Position numbers and translations under genes: made by a program. The notes under the pieces are model-generated. The model was not told the origin of the DNA and made no database searches. It saw only the letters and a list, made by a program, of their open reading frames with translations. DNA of 7,804 nt from a bacterium (GTDB taxonomy: Bacteria > Fidelibacterota > Marinisomatia > Marinisomatales > JAHJCW01). Positions 1 through 6,462 of the stretch are shown here, piece after piece (the stretch's first letter is position 1; each line of letters starts with the position of its first letter). Location of the stretch: assembly GCA_030621275.1 (NCBI GenBank), contig JAUXHY010000046.1, positions 1 through 7,804 of the forward strand, given 5' to 3'.

Positions 1-1
1 A

Positions 2-361
2 GAAATAATAAGCGTGTTGCTGACAAAAGTTAGTGATTTATATTTTGTAAATACAATTTGTTTTCCTACAAAACGTAATCATGAGCAAATTAAAAGATTA
101 GCACAAAAAGCTGATATATTGATTATCATAGGGTCATTTACAAGTGCAAATTCAAAACGGTTAACACAATTAGCATTAAAGAGACACCCACATTCATATC
201 AAGTTACAAATGTGGGCGATATTCAAAATAGGTGGTTTGCGAACGTCAGAACAGTCGGAATTTCTGCCGGTGCATCTACACCTGATAATGTTATACAAGA
301 GGTCATTCAACATGTTAAAAAAATTGGAAAAGTTATTGATAAGGAAATAATTTATGAGTAA
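2..361 (+). CDS. ispH: 4-hydroxy-3-methylbut-2-enyl diphosphate reductase, C-terminal part (5' end outside window)
   Basis: IspH (LytB) is the iron-sulfur enzyme that reduces HMBPP to IPP and DMAPP, the last step of the non-mevalonate isoprenoid pathway in the cytoplasm. The frame is open from the left edge, so the GTG at 14 is internal and about 119 C-terminal residues are present. Visible family marks are the NTIC motif (TGT at about 59-61), whose Cys is the third cluster ligand; [11 protein letters not shown], which matches the family GSxNSSNSxRL substrate-binding segment; and [11 protein letters not shown], which matches the GxTAGASxPD segment with its substrate-binding Ser. The residues after the cluster Cys read FPTKRNHEQ, where many homologues have xATxNRQE, so the usual NRQ is altered. 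The gene ends in TAA and overlaps pdxS by 8 bases (ATGAGTAA). The first two cluster cysteines lie outside the window. Identification is firm; completeness of the gene cannot be judged. Confidence 0.93.
   Translation, partial: EIISVLLTKVSDLYFVNTICFPTKRNHEQIKRLAQKADILIIIGSFTSANSKRLTQLALKRHPHSYQVTNVGDIQNRWFANVRTVGISAGASTPDNVIQEVIQHVKKIGKVIDKEIIYE
341..346 (+). promoter_or_regulatory. Ribosome binding site of pdxS
   Basis: AAGGAA lies 7 bases before the ATG at 354, inside the last codons of ispH. It supports the 354 start and the overlapping ispH-pdxS arrangement. Confidence 0.6.
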
Positions 362-1235
362 AGATTCATATAAAATACAAATAGGGTTAGCAGAAATGTT
401 AAAGGGCGGAGTAATAATGGATGTTACAAATTCTGAGCAAGCAAAAATTGCTGAGGATGCAGGTGCTGTTGCTGTAATGGCTTTAGAGCGAATCCCCGCT
501 GACATTCGCAGAGATGGTGGAATTGCTCGAATGAGCAATCCGGAGATGATTAAAAAAATTCAAAAGATAGTGTCTATACCGGTGATGGCAAAGTGCAGGA
601 TTGGACATTTTGCTGAAGCTCAAATTTTAGAAGCGCTTGAAGTGGATTTCATTGATGAAAGTGAAGTATTAACTCCGGCGGACGAAAAAAATCATATCTG
701 GAAAAAAGATTTTAAAATACCGTTTGTTTGTGGCTGTCGAGATTTGGGTGAGGCACTACGTAGAATAGGTGAGGGTGCTGCAATGATTAGAACCAAAGGT
801 GAAGCTGGTAGCGGGAATATTGTTGAGGCTGTAAGGCACATGCGTACAATCCAAGCTCAGATGAAAACATTAACTATTATGGATTATTCTGAATTGATGG
901 CTACAGCAAAAGAATTTGGTGCGCCATTTTCCTTAATCGAAGTTGTTGCAAAAACCGGGAAATTACCGGTTCCAAATTTTGCGGCAGGCGGTATTGCAAC
1001 TCCAGCAGATGCATCTTTAATGATGCAGCTTGGAGCCGAATCGGTCTTTGTTGGATCAGGTATATTTATGAGCGATGACCCAGCTGACCGTGCTAAAGCA
1101 ATTGTAGAAGCAGTTACATATTTCGATGATGCAAAGAAATTGTCAGAAATTTCAAGTGGATTAAAATCGGCAATGAAAGGGCTTGATATATCCGAAATTC
1201 CCGAGGGACAAAAACTTCAAGAACGAGGTTGGTAG
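354..1235 (+). CDS. pdxS: Pyridoxal 5'-phosphate synthase, lyase subunit PdxS
   Basis: PdxS condenses ribose 5-phosphate (or ribulose 5-phosphate), glyceraldehyde 3-phosphate and ammonia into PLP; the ammonia comes from PdxT. The family forms a cytoplasmic dodecamer decorated with PdxT. The 293-residue protein is full length, ending in the family's usual QERGW. It is a (beta/alpha)8 barrel with GGVIMDV (Asp23), VMAKCRIGH (Lys80, Schiff base with the pentose) and RTKGEAGSG (Lys148, second catalytic Lys). [12 protein letters not shown] (209-220) and VGSGIF (233-238) are phosphate-binding loops. All catalytic residues known from the Bacillus enzyme are present. The ATG at 354 has a good Shine-Dalgarno (341-346) and the N-terminus fits the family. 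It overlaps ispH by 8 bases and is followed after one base by pdxT, as expected for subunits of one complex. No defect is seen. Confidence 0.98.
   Translation: MSKDSYKIQIGLAEMLKGGVIMDVTNSEQAKIAEDAGAVAVMALERIPADIRRDGGIARMSNPEMIKKIQKIVSIPVMAKCRIGHFAEAQILEALEVDFIDESEVLTPADEKNHIWKKDFKIPFVCGCRDLGEALRRIGEGAAMIRTKGEAGSGNIVEAVRHMRTIQAQMKTLTIMDYSELMATAKEFGAPFSLIEVVAKTGKLPVPNFAAGGIATPADASLMMQLGAESVFVGSGIFMSDDPADRAKAIVEAVTYFDDAKKLSEISSGLKSAMKGLDISEIPEGQKLQERGW
1225..1228 (+). promoter_or_regulatory. Ribosome binding site deciding the TTG start of pdxT
   Basis: GAGG lies 8 bases before the TTG at 1237, within the last codons of pdxS. It supports TTG 1237 over the in-frame upstream TTG at 1183, which would add 18 residues not typical of PdxT. 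Confidence 0.5.
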
Positions 1236-1236
1236 T

Positions 1237-1812
1237 TTGAAAATTGGGGTTTTAGCTCTTCAAGGTAATTACAAAATGCATAATTATGTATTGGAAAGCA
1301 TAGGAATCAAACCTGTTAATGTTAGGTATCCATATGAACTGGATAATGTAGAAGGACTTGTGATCCCCGGAGGAGAATCAACAACTATGTCTATATTAAT
1401 GAATAGGATGGGTTTTTATAAACCACTTCAATCATTTGCAAATGATTATCCTGTTTTTGGTACTTGTGCAGGTTTAATTTTAATGTCAGAAAAAGTTGTT
1501 GATACAGAATTAGAATCACTTGGTTTATTGGATGTGCAAGTTGAAAGAAACGGATATGGTAGGCAAATAAATTCAAATACAGTTGATATTGAATTTGAAC
1601 TGAATAATATGAATTATACTATTCCGGGATCGTTTATACGAGCACCAAAGATTGTATCTTATGGTGACTCTATAAAAGTTCTAGCTATGAGTGATGAAAC
1701 TCCAATAATTGTAAAAAATAAACAACATTTAGGAATATCATTCCATCCAGAGTTAGATAATATTTCAATTTTACATGAATATATTTTCATAGGCGCTACG
1801 ACAAATAAATAA
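1237..1812 (+). CDS. pdxT: Pyridoxal 5'-phosphate synthase, glutaminase subunit PdxT
   Basis: PdxT hydrolyses glutamine and channels ammonia to PdxS for PLP synthesis. The 191-residue protein is a class I glutamine amidotransferase of normal length. It starts with the family's KIGVLALQGN strand and has PGGEST (44-49, oxyanion region). The nucleophile is Cys77 in GTCAGLILMS, followed by the VERNGYGRQ and FIRAP motifs. His170 and Glu172 in SFHPEL complete the triad. The start is inferred to be TTG at 1237, because the family N-terminus begins exactly there, GAGG sits 8 bases upstream, and no ATG or GTG fits. An upstream TTG at 1183 would overlap pdxS by 53 bases and add non-homologous residues. 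The gene follows pdxS after one base and precedes dxs by four bases, so it is almost certainly cotranscribed. The catalytic triad is intact, so I expect an active subunit. Confidence 0.96.
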   Translation: MKIGVLALQGNYKMHNYVLESIGIKPVNVRYPYELDNVEGLVIPGGESTTMSILMNRMGFYKPLQSFANDYPVFGTCAGLILMSEKVVDTELESLGLLDVQVERNGYGRQINSNTVDIEFELNNMNYTIPGSFIRAPKIVSYGDSIKVLAMSDETPIIVKNKQHLGISFHPELDNISILHEYIFIGATTNK

Positions 1813-1816
1813 CAGT

Positions 1817-3697
1817 ATGGCAAAAAAATTGTTAGATAAGATAAATTACCCAGCGGATATAAAAAAATTATCTATTGATGATTTAAAAAAACTTGCTAAG
1901 GAAATACGAAAATATACAATTTCAACCGTTGAAAAAACGGGTGGTCATCTAGCTTCAACCTTAGGTGCGGTAGAGCTAACAATCGCATTACATTATGTAT
2001 ATAATACTCCTAAAGATAAACTTATTTGGGATGTTGGGCATCAGGGTTATGCGCATAAAATATTAACCGGACGTAAGGATAAATTAGATACTATCCGTCA
2101 ATTTGGCGGATTGGCCGGTTTTCTTGCTCCAAGTGAAAGTGAATATGACGCATTTGGTGCGGGACATGCCTCAACTTCCATTTCAGCCGCATTCGGTATT
2201 GCTTCGGCGCGCGATCATAAAAAAGAAGATTATAAAGTAGTCGCCATTATTGGCGATGGTGCCATGACTGGTGGATTAGCGTTCGAAGGGTTGCTTAACG
2301 CCGGTAGTTCACGAAAGCAATTATTGGTAATTCTAAATGATAATTCAATGTCAATTAGTCCGAATGTGGGCGCAATGCGAAGTTATTTAACAAAAGTAGT
2401 AACTGATCCGCTCTATAATCGAGTAAGAGATGAAATTTGGAGAACTACCGGTTCTCTTCCTACCGGAAAAAGCATAACACGAAGAATTTTAAGAAAAGTT
2501 GAAGAAAGTTTAAAAACATTAATGGTTCCCGGTTTACTATTTGATGAATTCGGTTTCCGATATTTTGGACCTATTGATGGTAATGATATGAATACAATGG
2601 TTAATACATTAGAAAATATCAAAGATATAAATACACCTGTTTTCCTGCATATTGTTACAAAAAAAGGAAAGGGAATGCATTTAGCTGAGTCTGATCCGGT
2701 ATCTTTTCATGGTGTAGCTCCAAATAATGGGAAGGAGAAAAAAACTGCTAAAGAAAAAGTAGAAGTACCATCGTTTCAAAACGCATTTGGGGAAGTTGTA
2801 TGCGAAATTGGTCGCAACCGCGATGATACGGTCTGTATTACAGCAGCAATGAAGGAAGGAACCGGTTTAGCGCCCTATTCCACAGAGTTTCCGGAAAGGT
2901 TCTATGATGTAGGTATTGCAGAAGGTCATGCCGTAACATTTGCCGCAGGAATGGCCATTCAAAAAGTTAGACCGATCGTGGCAATTTATTCAACATTTTT
3001 ACAAAGGGCATACGACCATATAATTCACGATGTGGCCTTACAAAATTTGCCTGTTATATTTTGTTTGGATCGTGCCGGATTAGTTGGTGAAGATGGTGCC
3101 ACTCATCATGGAGCGCTTGACATTGCCTATTCAAGATGTATACCCAATTTAGTTGTATCTGCTCCAAAAGATGGCAATGAACTAAGAAATTTAATGTATA
3201 CAGCTCTCGATCAGATTAAAAATCCATTTATGATAAGATATCCAAGATCGTCATCATTTGATTTTAATAAAAATGGGCAAGCAGATTTAATTCCAATCGG
3301 TAATTGGGAAAAGGTCGCGACAGGTAAAGATGTTGCAATTCTCGCGGTCGGTTCAATGGTCAAACCATCTTTGGAAGCAGCCATTGATTTGACTAAGGAT
3401 AAAATTTTATGTGAAGTTATTAATTGTCGTTTTATTAAACCAATGGATGAAGAATACTTAAAATCTATTATCAAGAAATTCGATAAAATCATTACAATTG
3501 AAGAAGGTATAATTAATGGCGGTTTTGGAAGTGGTGTTTCAGGGTGGTTAACTGATAATAATTACTCAGGGAATATCAAAAGGATTGGTATCCCAAATGA
3601 ATTTATAACTCATGGTAATAGAGACATTTTATTAAAAGAAATTGGTTTGGATAAATTAGGAATTGTTAAAAAGATTAAAGAATTTTTAAATAGTTGA
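1817..3697 (+). CDS. dxs: 1-deoxy-D-xylulose-5-phosphate synthase
   Basis: Dxs joins pyruvate and glyceraldehyde 3-phosphate into DXP with thiamine diphosphate and Mg2+. This is the committed step of the non-mevalonate isoprenoid route, which also supplies thiamine synthesis. At 626 residues it is full length. Visible motifs are GGHLASTLG (His44, E. coli His49), DVGHQGYAHK (71-81) and the thiamine-binding GDGAMTGG...NDN segment (146-176). These are followed by FGFRYFGPIDG (245-255), GIAEGHAVTFAAG with the cofactor-activating Glu369 (E. coli Glu370), YSTFLQRAYDHIIHD (391-405), and DGATHHG with His430 (E. coli His431). IEEGIINGGFGS marks the C-terminal transketolase domain. No Shine-Dalgarno is evident before the ATG at 1817, four bases after pdxT, so translational coupling is likely. 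It ends in tandem TGA stops (3695-3700). ispH of the same pathway lies upstream, separated by pdxST. No key residue is missing. Confidence 0.98.
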   Translation: MAKKLLDKINYPADIKKLSIDDLKKLAKEIRKYTISTVEKTGGHLASTLGAVELTIALHYVYNTPKDKLIWDVGHQGYAHKILTGRKDKLDTIRQFGGLAGFLAPSESEYDAFGAGHASTSISAAFGIASARDHKKEDYKVVAIIGDGAMTGGLAFEGLLNAGSSRKQLLVILNDNSMSISPNVGAMRSYLTKVVTDPLYNRVRDEIWRTTGSLPTGKSITRRILRKVEESLKTLMVPGLLFDEFGFRYFGPIDGNDMNTMVNTLENIKDINTPVFLHIVTKKGKGMHLAESDPVSFHGVAPNNGKEKKTAKEKVEVPSFQNAFGEVVCEIGRNRDDTVCITAAMKEGTGLAPYSTEFPERFYDVGIAEGHAVTFAAGMAIQKVRPIVAIYSTFLQRAYDHIIHDVALQNLPVIFCLDRAGLVGEDGATHHGALDIAYSRCIPNLVVSAPKDGNELRNLMYTALDQIKNPFMIRYPRSSSFDFNKNGQADLIPIGNWEKVATGKDVAILAVGSMVKPSLEAAIDLTKDKILCEVINCRFIKPMDEEYLKSIIKKFDKIITIEEGIINGGFGSGVSGWLTDNNYSGNIKRIGIPNEFITHGNRDILLKEIGLDKLGIVKKIKEFLNS

Positions 3698-3699
3698 TG

Positions 3700-3713
3700 A
3701 TATTGGGCAATAT
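3700..3713. repeat. Short perfect inverted repeat in the dxs-mutase gap
   Basis: ATATTG-GG-CAATAT fills most of the 18-base gap and ends two bases before the GTG start at 3716. It could be a small protein-binding palindrome or an RNA hairpin over the initiation region. There is no T-tract, so it is not an intrinsic terminator. At this length in AT-rich DNA it may well be chance. Confidence 0.3.
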
Positions 3714-3715
3714 AA

Positions 3716-5362
3716 GTGAGCAATTATAAAAAGCAAAAAAAACAATGGCAATCAGATGTAGATGAAGCAAAAAAACGCGAATATGATTTCCGTACAGTTA
3801 GCGGCTTACCTGTTGATCTTCTTTATTTACCGGAAACTGAATCTGAAGATTATGTAAAAGAACTTAGTTTCCCTGCCCAATATCCCTTTACACGTGGAGT
3901 TCATGCCAATATGTACAGAGGGAAATTATGGACAATGCGCCAATTTGCTGGTTTTGGTACGCCCCAAGAAACAAATGAAAGATACCATTTTCTACTATCA
4001 CAAGGGCAAACCGGTCTTTCTGTAGCTTTTGATATGCCAACTTTAATGGGCTATGATCCGGGACATGATTTTGCACTGGGTGAAGTGGGTAAATGCGGAG
4101 TTAATGTTGCTTCCCTTAAAGATATGGAAATTTTGTTTGACGGCATCAATTTAGGAAAGATATCCGTATCGCAAACTATAAATGGTCCAGCCGTGATTTT
4201 GTTAGCATTTTATATTGCCGTTGCTGACAATCAAAATGTACCTCAAGAACAATTGCGAGGAACATTGCAAAATGATATATTAAAAGAATTTATCGCACAA
4301 AAAGAGTGGATATTTCCACCAGAGCAATCAATGCGGGTTATTACCGATATGATGCAGTATTGCGCCGAGCATATGCCACAATATAATACAATTTCAATTT
4401 CCGGTTATCATATTCGAGAAGCTGGATCTACTGCGGCGCAAGAATTGGCATTTACTCTTGCTGATGGATTTGCGTATGTTGAGCATGCTGTAGAAGCAGG
4501 AATGGATGTGGATAAATTTGCACCACGACTCTCATTCTTTTTTAATGCTCATCTAGATTTTTTTGAAGAGATTGCCAAATACCGTGCAGCTAGACGAATT
4601 TGGGCAAAACATATGAAAAATAAATATAATGCTAAAAGTGAAAGATCTTGGAAACTAAGATTTCATACGCAAACTGCAGGTTGTTCATTAACTGCTCAAC
4701 AGCCGGAAATTAATATAGCCCGCACAGCATTTCAGGCACTTTCAGGAGTACTTGGGGGTACTCAATCTTTGCATACAAATTCGATGGATGAAACGCTGGC
4801 TTTACCATCAGAAAAAGCAGCAGAAATTGCATTAAGGACTCAACAGTTAATTGCTTATGAAACTGGTGCGGTAAATGTAATTGATCCTCTAGGGGGATCA
4901 TGGTATATTGAATCGTTAACTAATAAACTGGAAGAAGAAGCCGAATTATATTTTGAACAAATAGATGAATTAGGCGGAGTAATTCCTGCAATTGAGCTTG
5001 GGTTTTTCCAGCGGGAAATCGCTAAATCTGCATCTGAGTATCAACAGTTAGTTGATGAAAAAAGACGAATAGTAGTTGGTGTAAATGACTTCATTAAGGA
5101 AGATGAAAAAATAGATATACCAATTCTTGAAATCAGCATAGATGCCGAGGAAAAACAATTAAAAGCTATTAATGATTTAAGAAAAAATCGCAACAATGAA
5201 TCGGTAAAATTGGCTCTTGAGGAAATTAGAAAAGCTTGTAAAGGTAAAACAAATATTATGCCGCCAATTATTAATGCTACTAAAAAATATGCAACATTAG
5301 GTGAAATTGTTGCTGCGATGAAAGAAGTGTTTGGAGAATGGCAAGAGTCATCAATATTTTAA
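3716..5362 (+). CDS. icmA: B12-dependent acyl-CoA mutase large subunit, isobutyryl-CoA mutase-type active site
   Basis: This is the catalytic subunit of the methylmalonyl-CoA mutase superfamily, which performs adenosylcobalamin-dependent carbon-skeleton rearrangement of acyl-CoAs. The 548-residue protein is the TIM barrel alone. It contains MYRGKLWTMRQFAGFG, LQNDILKEF, SISGYHIREAGST, FAPRLSFFF and HTQTAGCSLTAQQPE, then LGGTQSLHTNSMDE and DPLGGSWYIE. The cobalamin domain (DxHxxG) is absent, so a separate small subunit is needed, as in two-subunit ICM, HCM and archaeal MCM. With a constant offset of 12 from P. shermanii MutB as I remember it, Gln197, Tyr243, His244 and Arg283 are conserved as Gln185, Tyr231, His232 and Arg271. 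The substrate-selecting Tyr89 and Arg207 are Phe77 and Gln195, the pair reported for isobutyryl-CoA mutase (2-hydroxyisobutyryl-CoA mutase has Ile and Gln). Automated annotation would probably say methylmalonyl-CoA mutase. The GTG start is forced by an in-frame TAA just before it; only a weak TGGG precedes it. Confidence 0.9.
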   Translation: MSNYKKQKKQWQSDVDEAKKREYDFRTVSGLPVDLLYLPETESEDYVKELSFPAQYPFTRGVHANMYRGKLWTMRQFAGFGTPQETNERYHFLLSQGQTGLSVAFDMPTLMGYDPGHDFALGEVGKCGVNVASLKDMEILFDGINLGKISVSQTINGPAVILLAFYIAVADNQNVPQEQLRGTLQNDILKEFIAQKEWIFPPEQSMRVITDMMQYCAEHMPQYNTISISGYHIREAGSTAAQELAFTLADGFAYVEHAVEAGMDVDKFAPRLSFFFNAHLDFFEEIAKYRAARRIWAKHMKNKYNAKSERSWKLRFHTQTAGCSLTAQQPEINIARTAFQALSGVLGGTQSLHTNSMDETLALPSEKAAEIALRTQQLIAYETGAVNVIDPLGGSWYIESLTNKLEEEAELYFEQIDELGGVIPAIELGFFQREIAKSASEYQQLVDEKRRIVVGVNDFIKEDEKIDIPILEISIDAEEKQLKAINDLRKNRNNESVKLALEEIRKACKGKTNIMPPIINATKKYATLGEIVAAMKEVFGEWQESSIF

Positions 5363-5383
5363 AGATAATAATAACAATGTCTT

Positions 5384-5390
5384 AAGGGAG
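5384..5390 (+). promoter_or_regulatory. Strong ribosome binding site of the type II GAPDH gene
   Basis: AAGGGAG lies 7 bases before the ATG at 5398. It is the best Shine-Dalgarno match in the window and sits in its longest gap (5363-5397, 35 bases), suggesting higher translation of this gene than of its neighbours. No convincing promoter hexamers or terminator are seen in that gap. Confidence 0.75.
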
Positions 5391-5397
5391 AAACAAA

Positions 5398-6462
5398 ATG
5401 TCTCGTAAAATAGTACATGTAGTGGGAACAGGAACAATTGGAGAACCGTTGGTTGGATTGTTAGCCGATTATCGCGAACAATTAGGAATTGATGAAGTTA
5501 CCTTTAATAAAAATTCAGCTGTTAAGGGTGATTATTCAAAGATAAATGGATTACTACGAAGAGGTGCTAGATTATCTGTTGACGGAAGTATGGAAAAGGA
5601 TTTTAAAGAATTAGGAATGGATGCTGATTTTGAGACTGAAGAAGCTATAAAAAGAGCATCTGTTGTAATTGATTGTACACCCAGCGGGATTGGTCATAAA
5701 AACAAGGAAAAATACTATCAAAAATTTGCTGATACTGTAAAGGGATTTATGGCGCAAGGCAGTGAGCATGGTTTCGGTAAGCAATATGCTCGAGGGATTA
5801 ACGATAAAGTCCTAACTCCTGAAGATCAATTTATTCAAATTGTAAGTTGTAACACCCATAACTTATCGTGTATAGTAAATACTTTAGGATTAAACGGAAA
5901 AAACGATAATTTGACTGAAGCTCGTTTTGTATGTATTCGTCGTGCTAATGATATTAGTCAACCAAGCAAATTTATACCGGCACCTCAGGTAAATGCTCAT
6001 TTAACAGACAAATATGGTTCCCATCACGCGCAAGATGCCGCAGAATTATTCCAAACGATGGACATTGATCTTAATTTGTTTTCTTCAGCTATGAAAGTAA
6101 ATAGTCAGTATATGCATGTAATATGGTTTAATCTTAAAGTTGAAGATCCGATAAAATTAGATGACGTAAAAGATCTTCTGAATAAAAATCCGCTAGTAGC
6201 AATGACTAATAAAGACATTACCAGTACCGTATTTTCTTTTGGTAGAGATCAGGGACATTATGGAAGAATATTAAATCAAACTGTTGTTGTGGAACAAACC
6301 TTGACAGTACGCAATGATCATGAGATTTCCGGTTTCTGTTTCACGCCGCAAGATGGTAATTCTATCTTGAGTAGTATTGCCGCAACAGAATGGTTTTTGT
6401 ATCCTCATTCTTATGAAGATAAAATAATGTGTTTGTCTAATCTGTTCTTTGACTACATTTGA
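5398..6462 (+). CDS. gap: Type II (archaeal-type) glyceraldehyde-3-phosphate dehydrogenase homologue
   Basis: Type II GAPDHs, typical of archaea, interconvert glyceraldehyde 3-phosphate and 1,3-bisphosphoglycerate with NAD(P). The 354-residue protein is slightly longer than the usual 335-345. It has an N-terminal Rossmann motif GTGTIGEP (10-17) and VVIDCTPSGIGHKNK (89-103), which matches the archaeal DATPGGIGxKN. The catalytic Cys151 lies in VSCNTHNL, where bacterial type I enzymes have SCTTN. RRANDI (181-186) corresponds to the archaeal RRAxDP phosphate-binding segment, and SHHAQD (208-213) to SHHGPDV with the catalytic His. MHVIWFNL and DITSTVFSFGRDQG follow as in the family. Near the C-terminus the archaeal HQESDVVPEN segment is replaced by TPQDGNSIL, so cofactor or substrate use may differ. 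The start is fixed by AAGGGAG at 5384-5390. It overlaps the next gene by four bases. Another phosphorylated aldehyde as substrate cannot be excluded. Confidence 0.85.
   Translation: MSRKIVHVVGTGTIGEPLVGLLADYREQLGIDEVTFNKNSAVKGDYSKINGLLRRGARLSVDGSMEKDFKELGMDADFETEEAIKRASVVIDCTPSGIGHKNKEKYYQKFADTVKGFMAQGSEHGFGKQYARGINDKVLTPEDQFIQIVSCNTHNLSCIVNTLGLNGKNDNLTEARFVCIRRANDISQPSKFIPAPQVNAHLTDKYGSHHAQDAAELFQTMDIDLNLFSSAMKVNSQYMHVIWFNLKVEDPIKLDDVKDLLNKNPLVAMTNKDITSTVFSFGRDQGHYGRILNQTVVVEQTLTVRNDHEISGFCFTPQDGNSILSSIAATEWFLYPHSYEDKIMCLSNLFFDYI

Noticed and set aside
14..16. GTG at 14 as the start of a small 115-residue gene
   Set aside because: The frame is open to the left edge and the protein is the C-terminal part of IspH, so this is an internal valine codon.
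194..538. Minus-strand open frame of 114 codons across ispH and pdxS
   Set aside because: It lies opposite two well-supported genes, resembles no family I know and has no ribosome site; it is an antisense shadow.
953..971. Inverted repeat AACCGG...CCGGTT as a hairpin
   Set aside because: It falls inside the conserved TGKLPVP coding stretch of pdxS, with no T-tract or regulatory context.
1183..1236. Longer pdxT starting at the in-frame TTG at 1183
   Set aside because: The added 18 residues lie over the end of pdxS in another frame and do not look like a PdxT N-terminus; family homology begins at 1237 with a ribosome site in front.
4882..4900. Near-palindrome TGATCC...GGATCA as an operator or recombination site
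   Set aside because: It encodes the conserved DPLGGS stretch of the mutase, so codon choice explains it.
5363..5397. Promoter or terminator in the longest gap
   Set aside because: Apart from the ribosome binding site I see no stem-loop with T-tract and no convincing -35/-10 pair in 35 bases.
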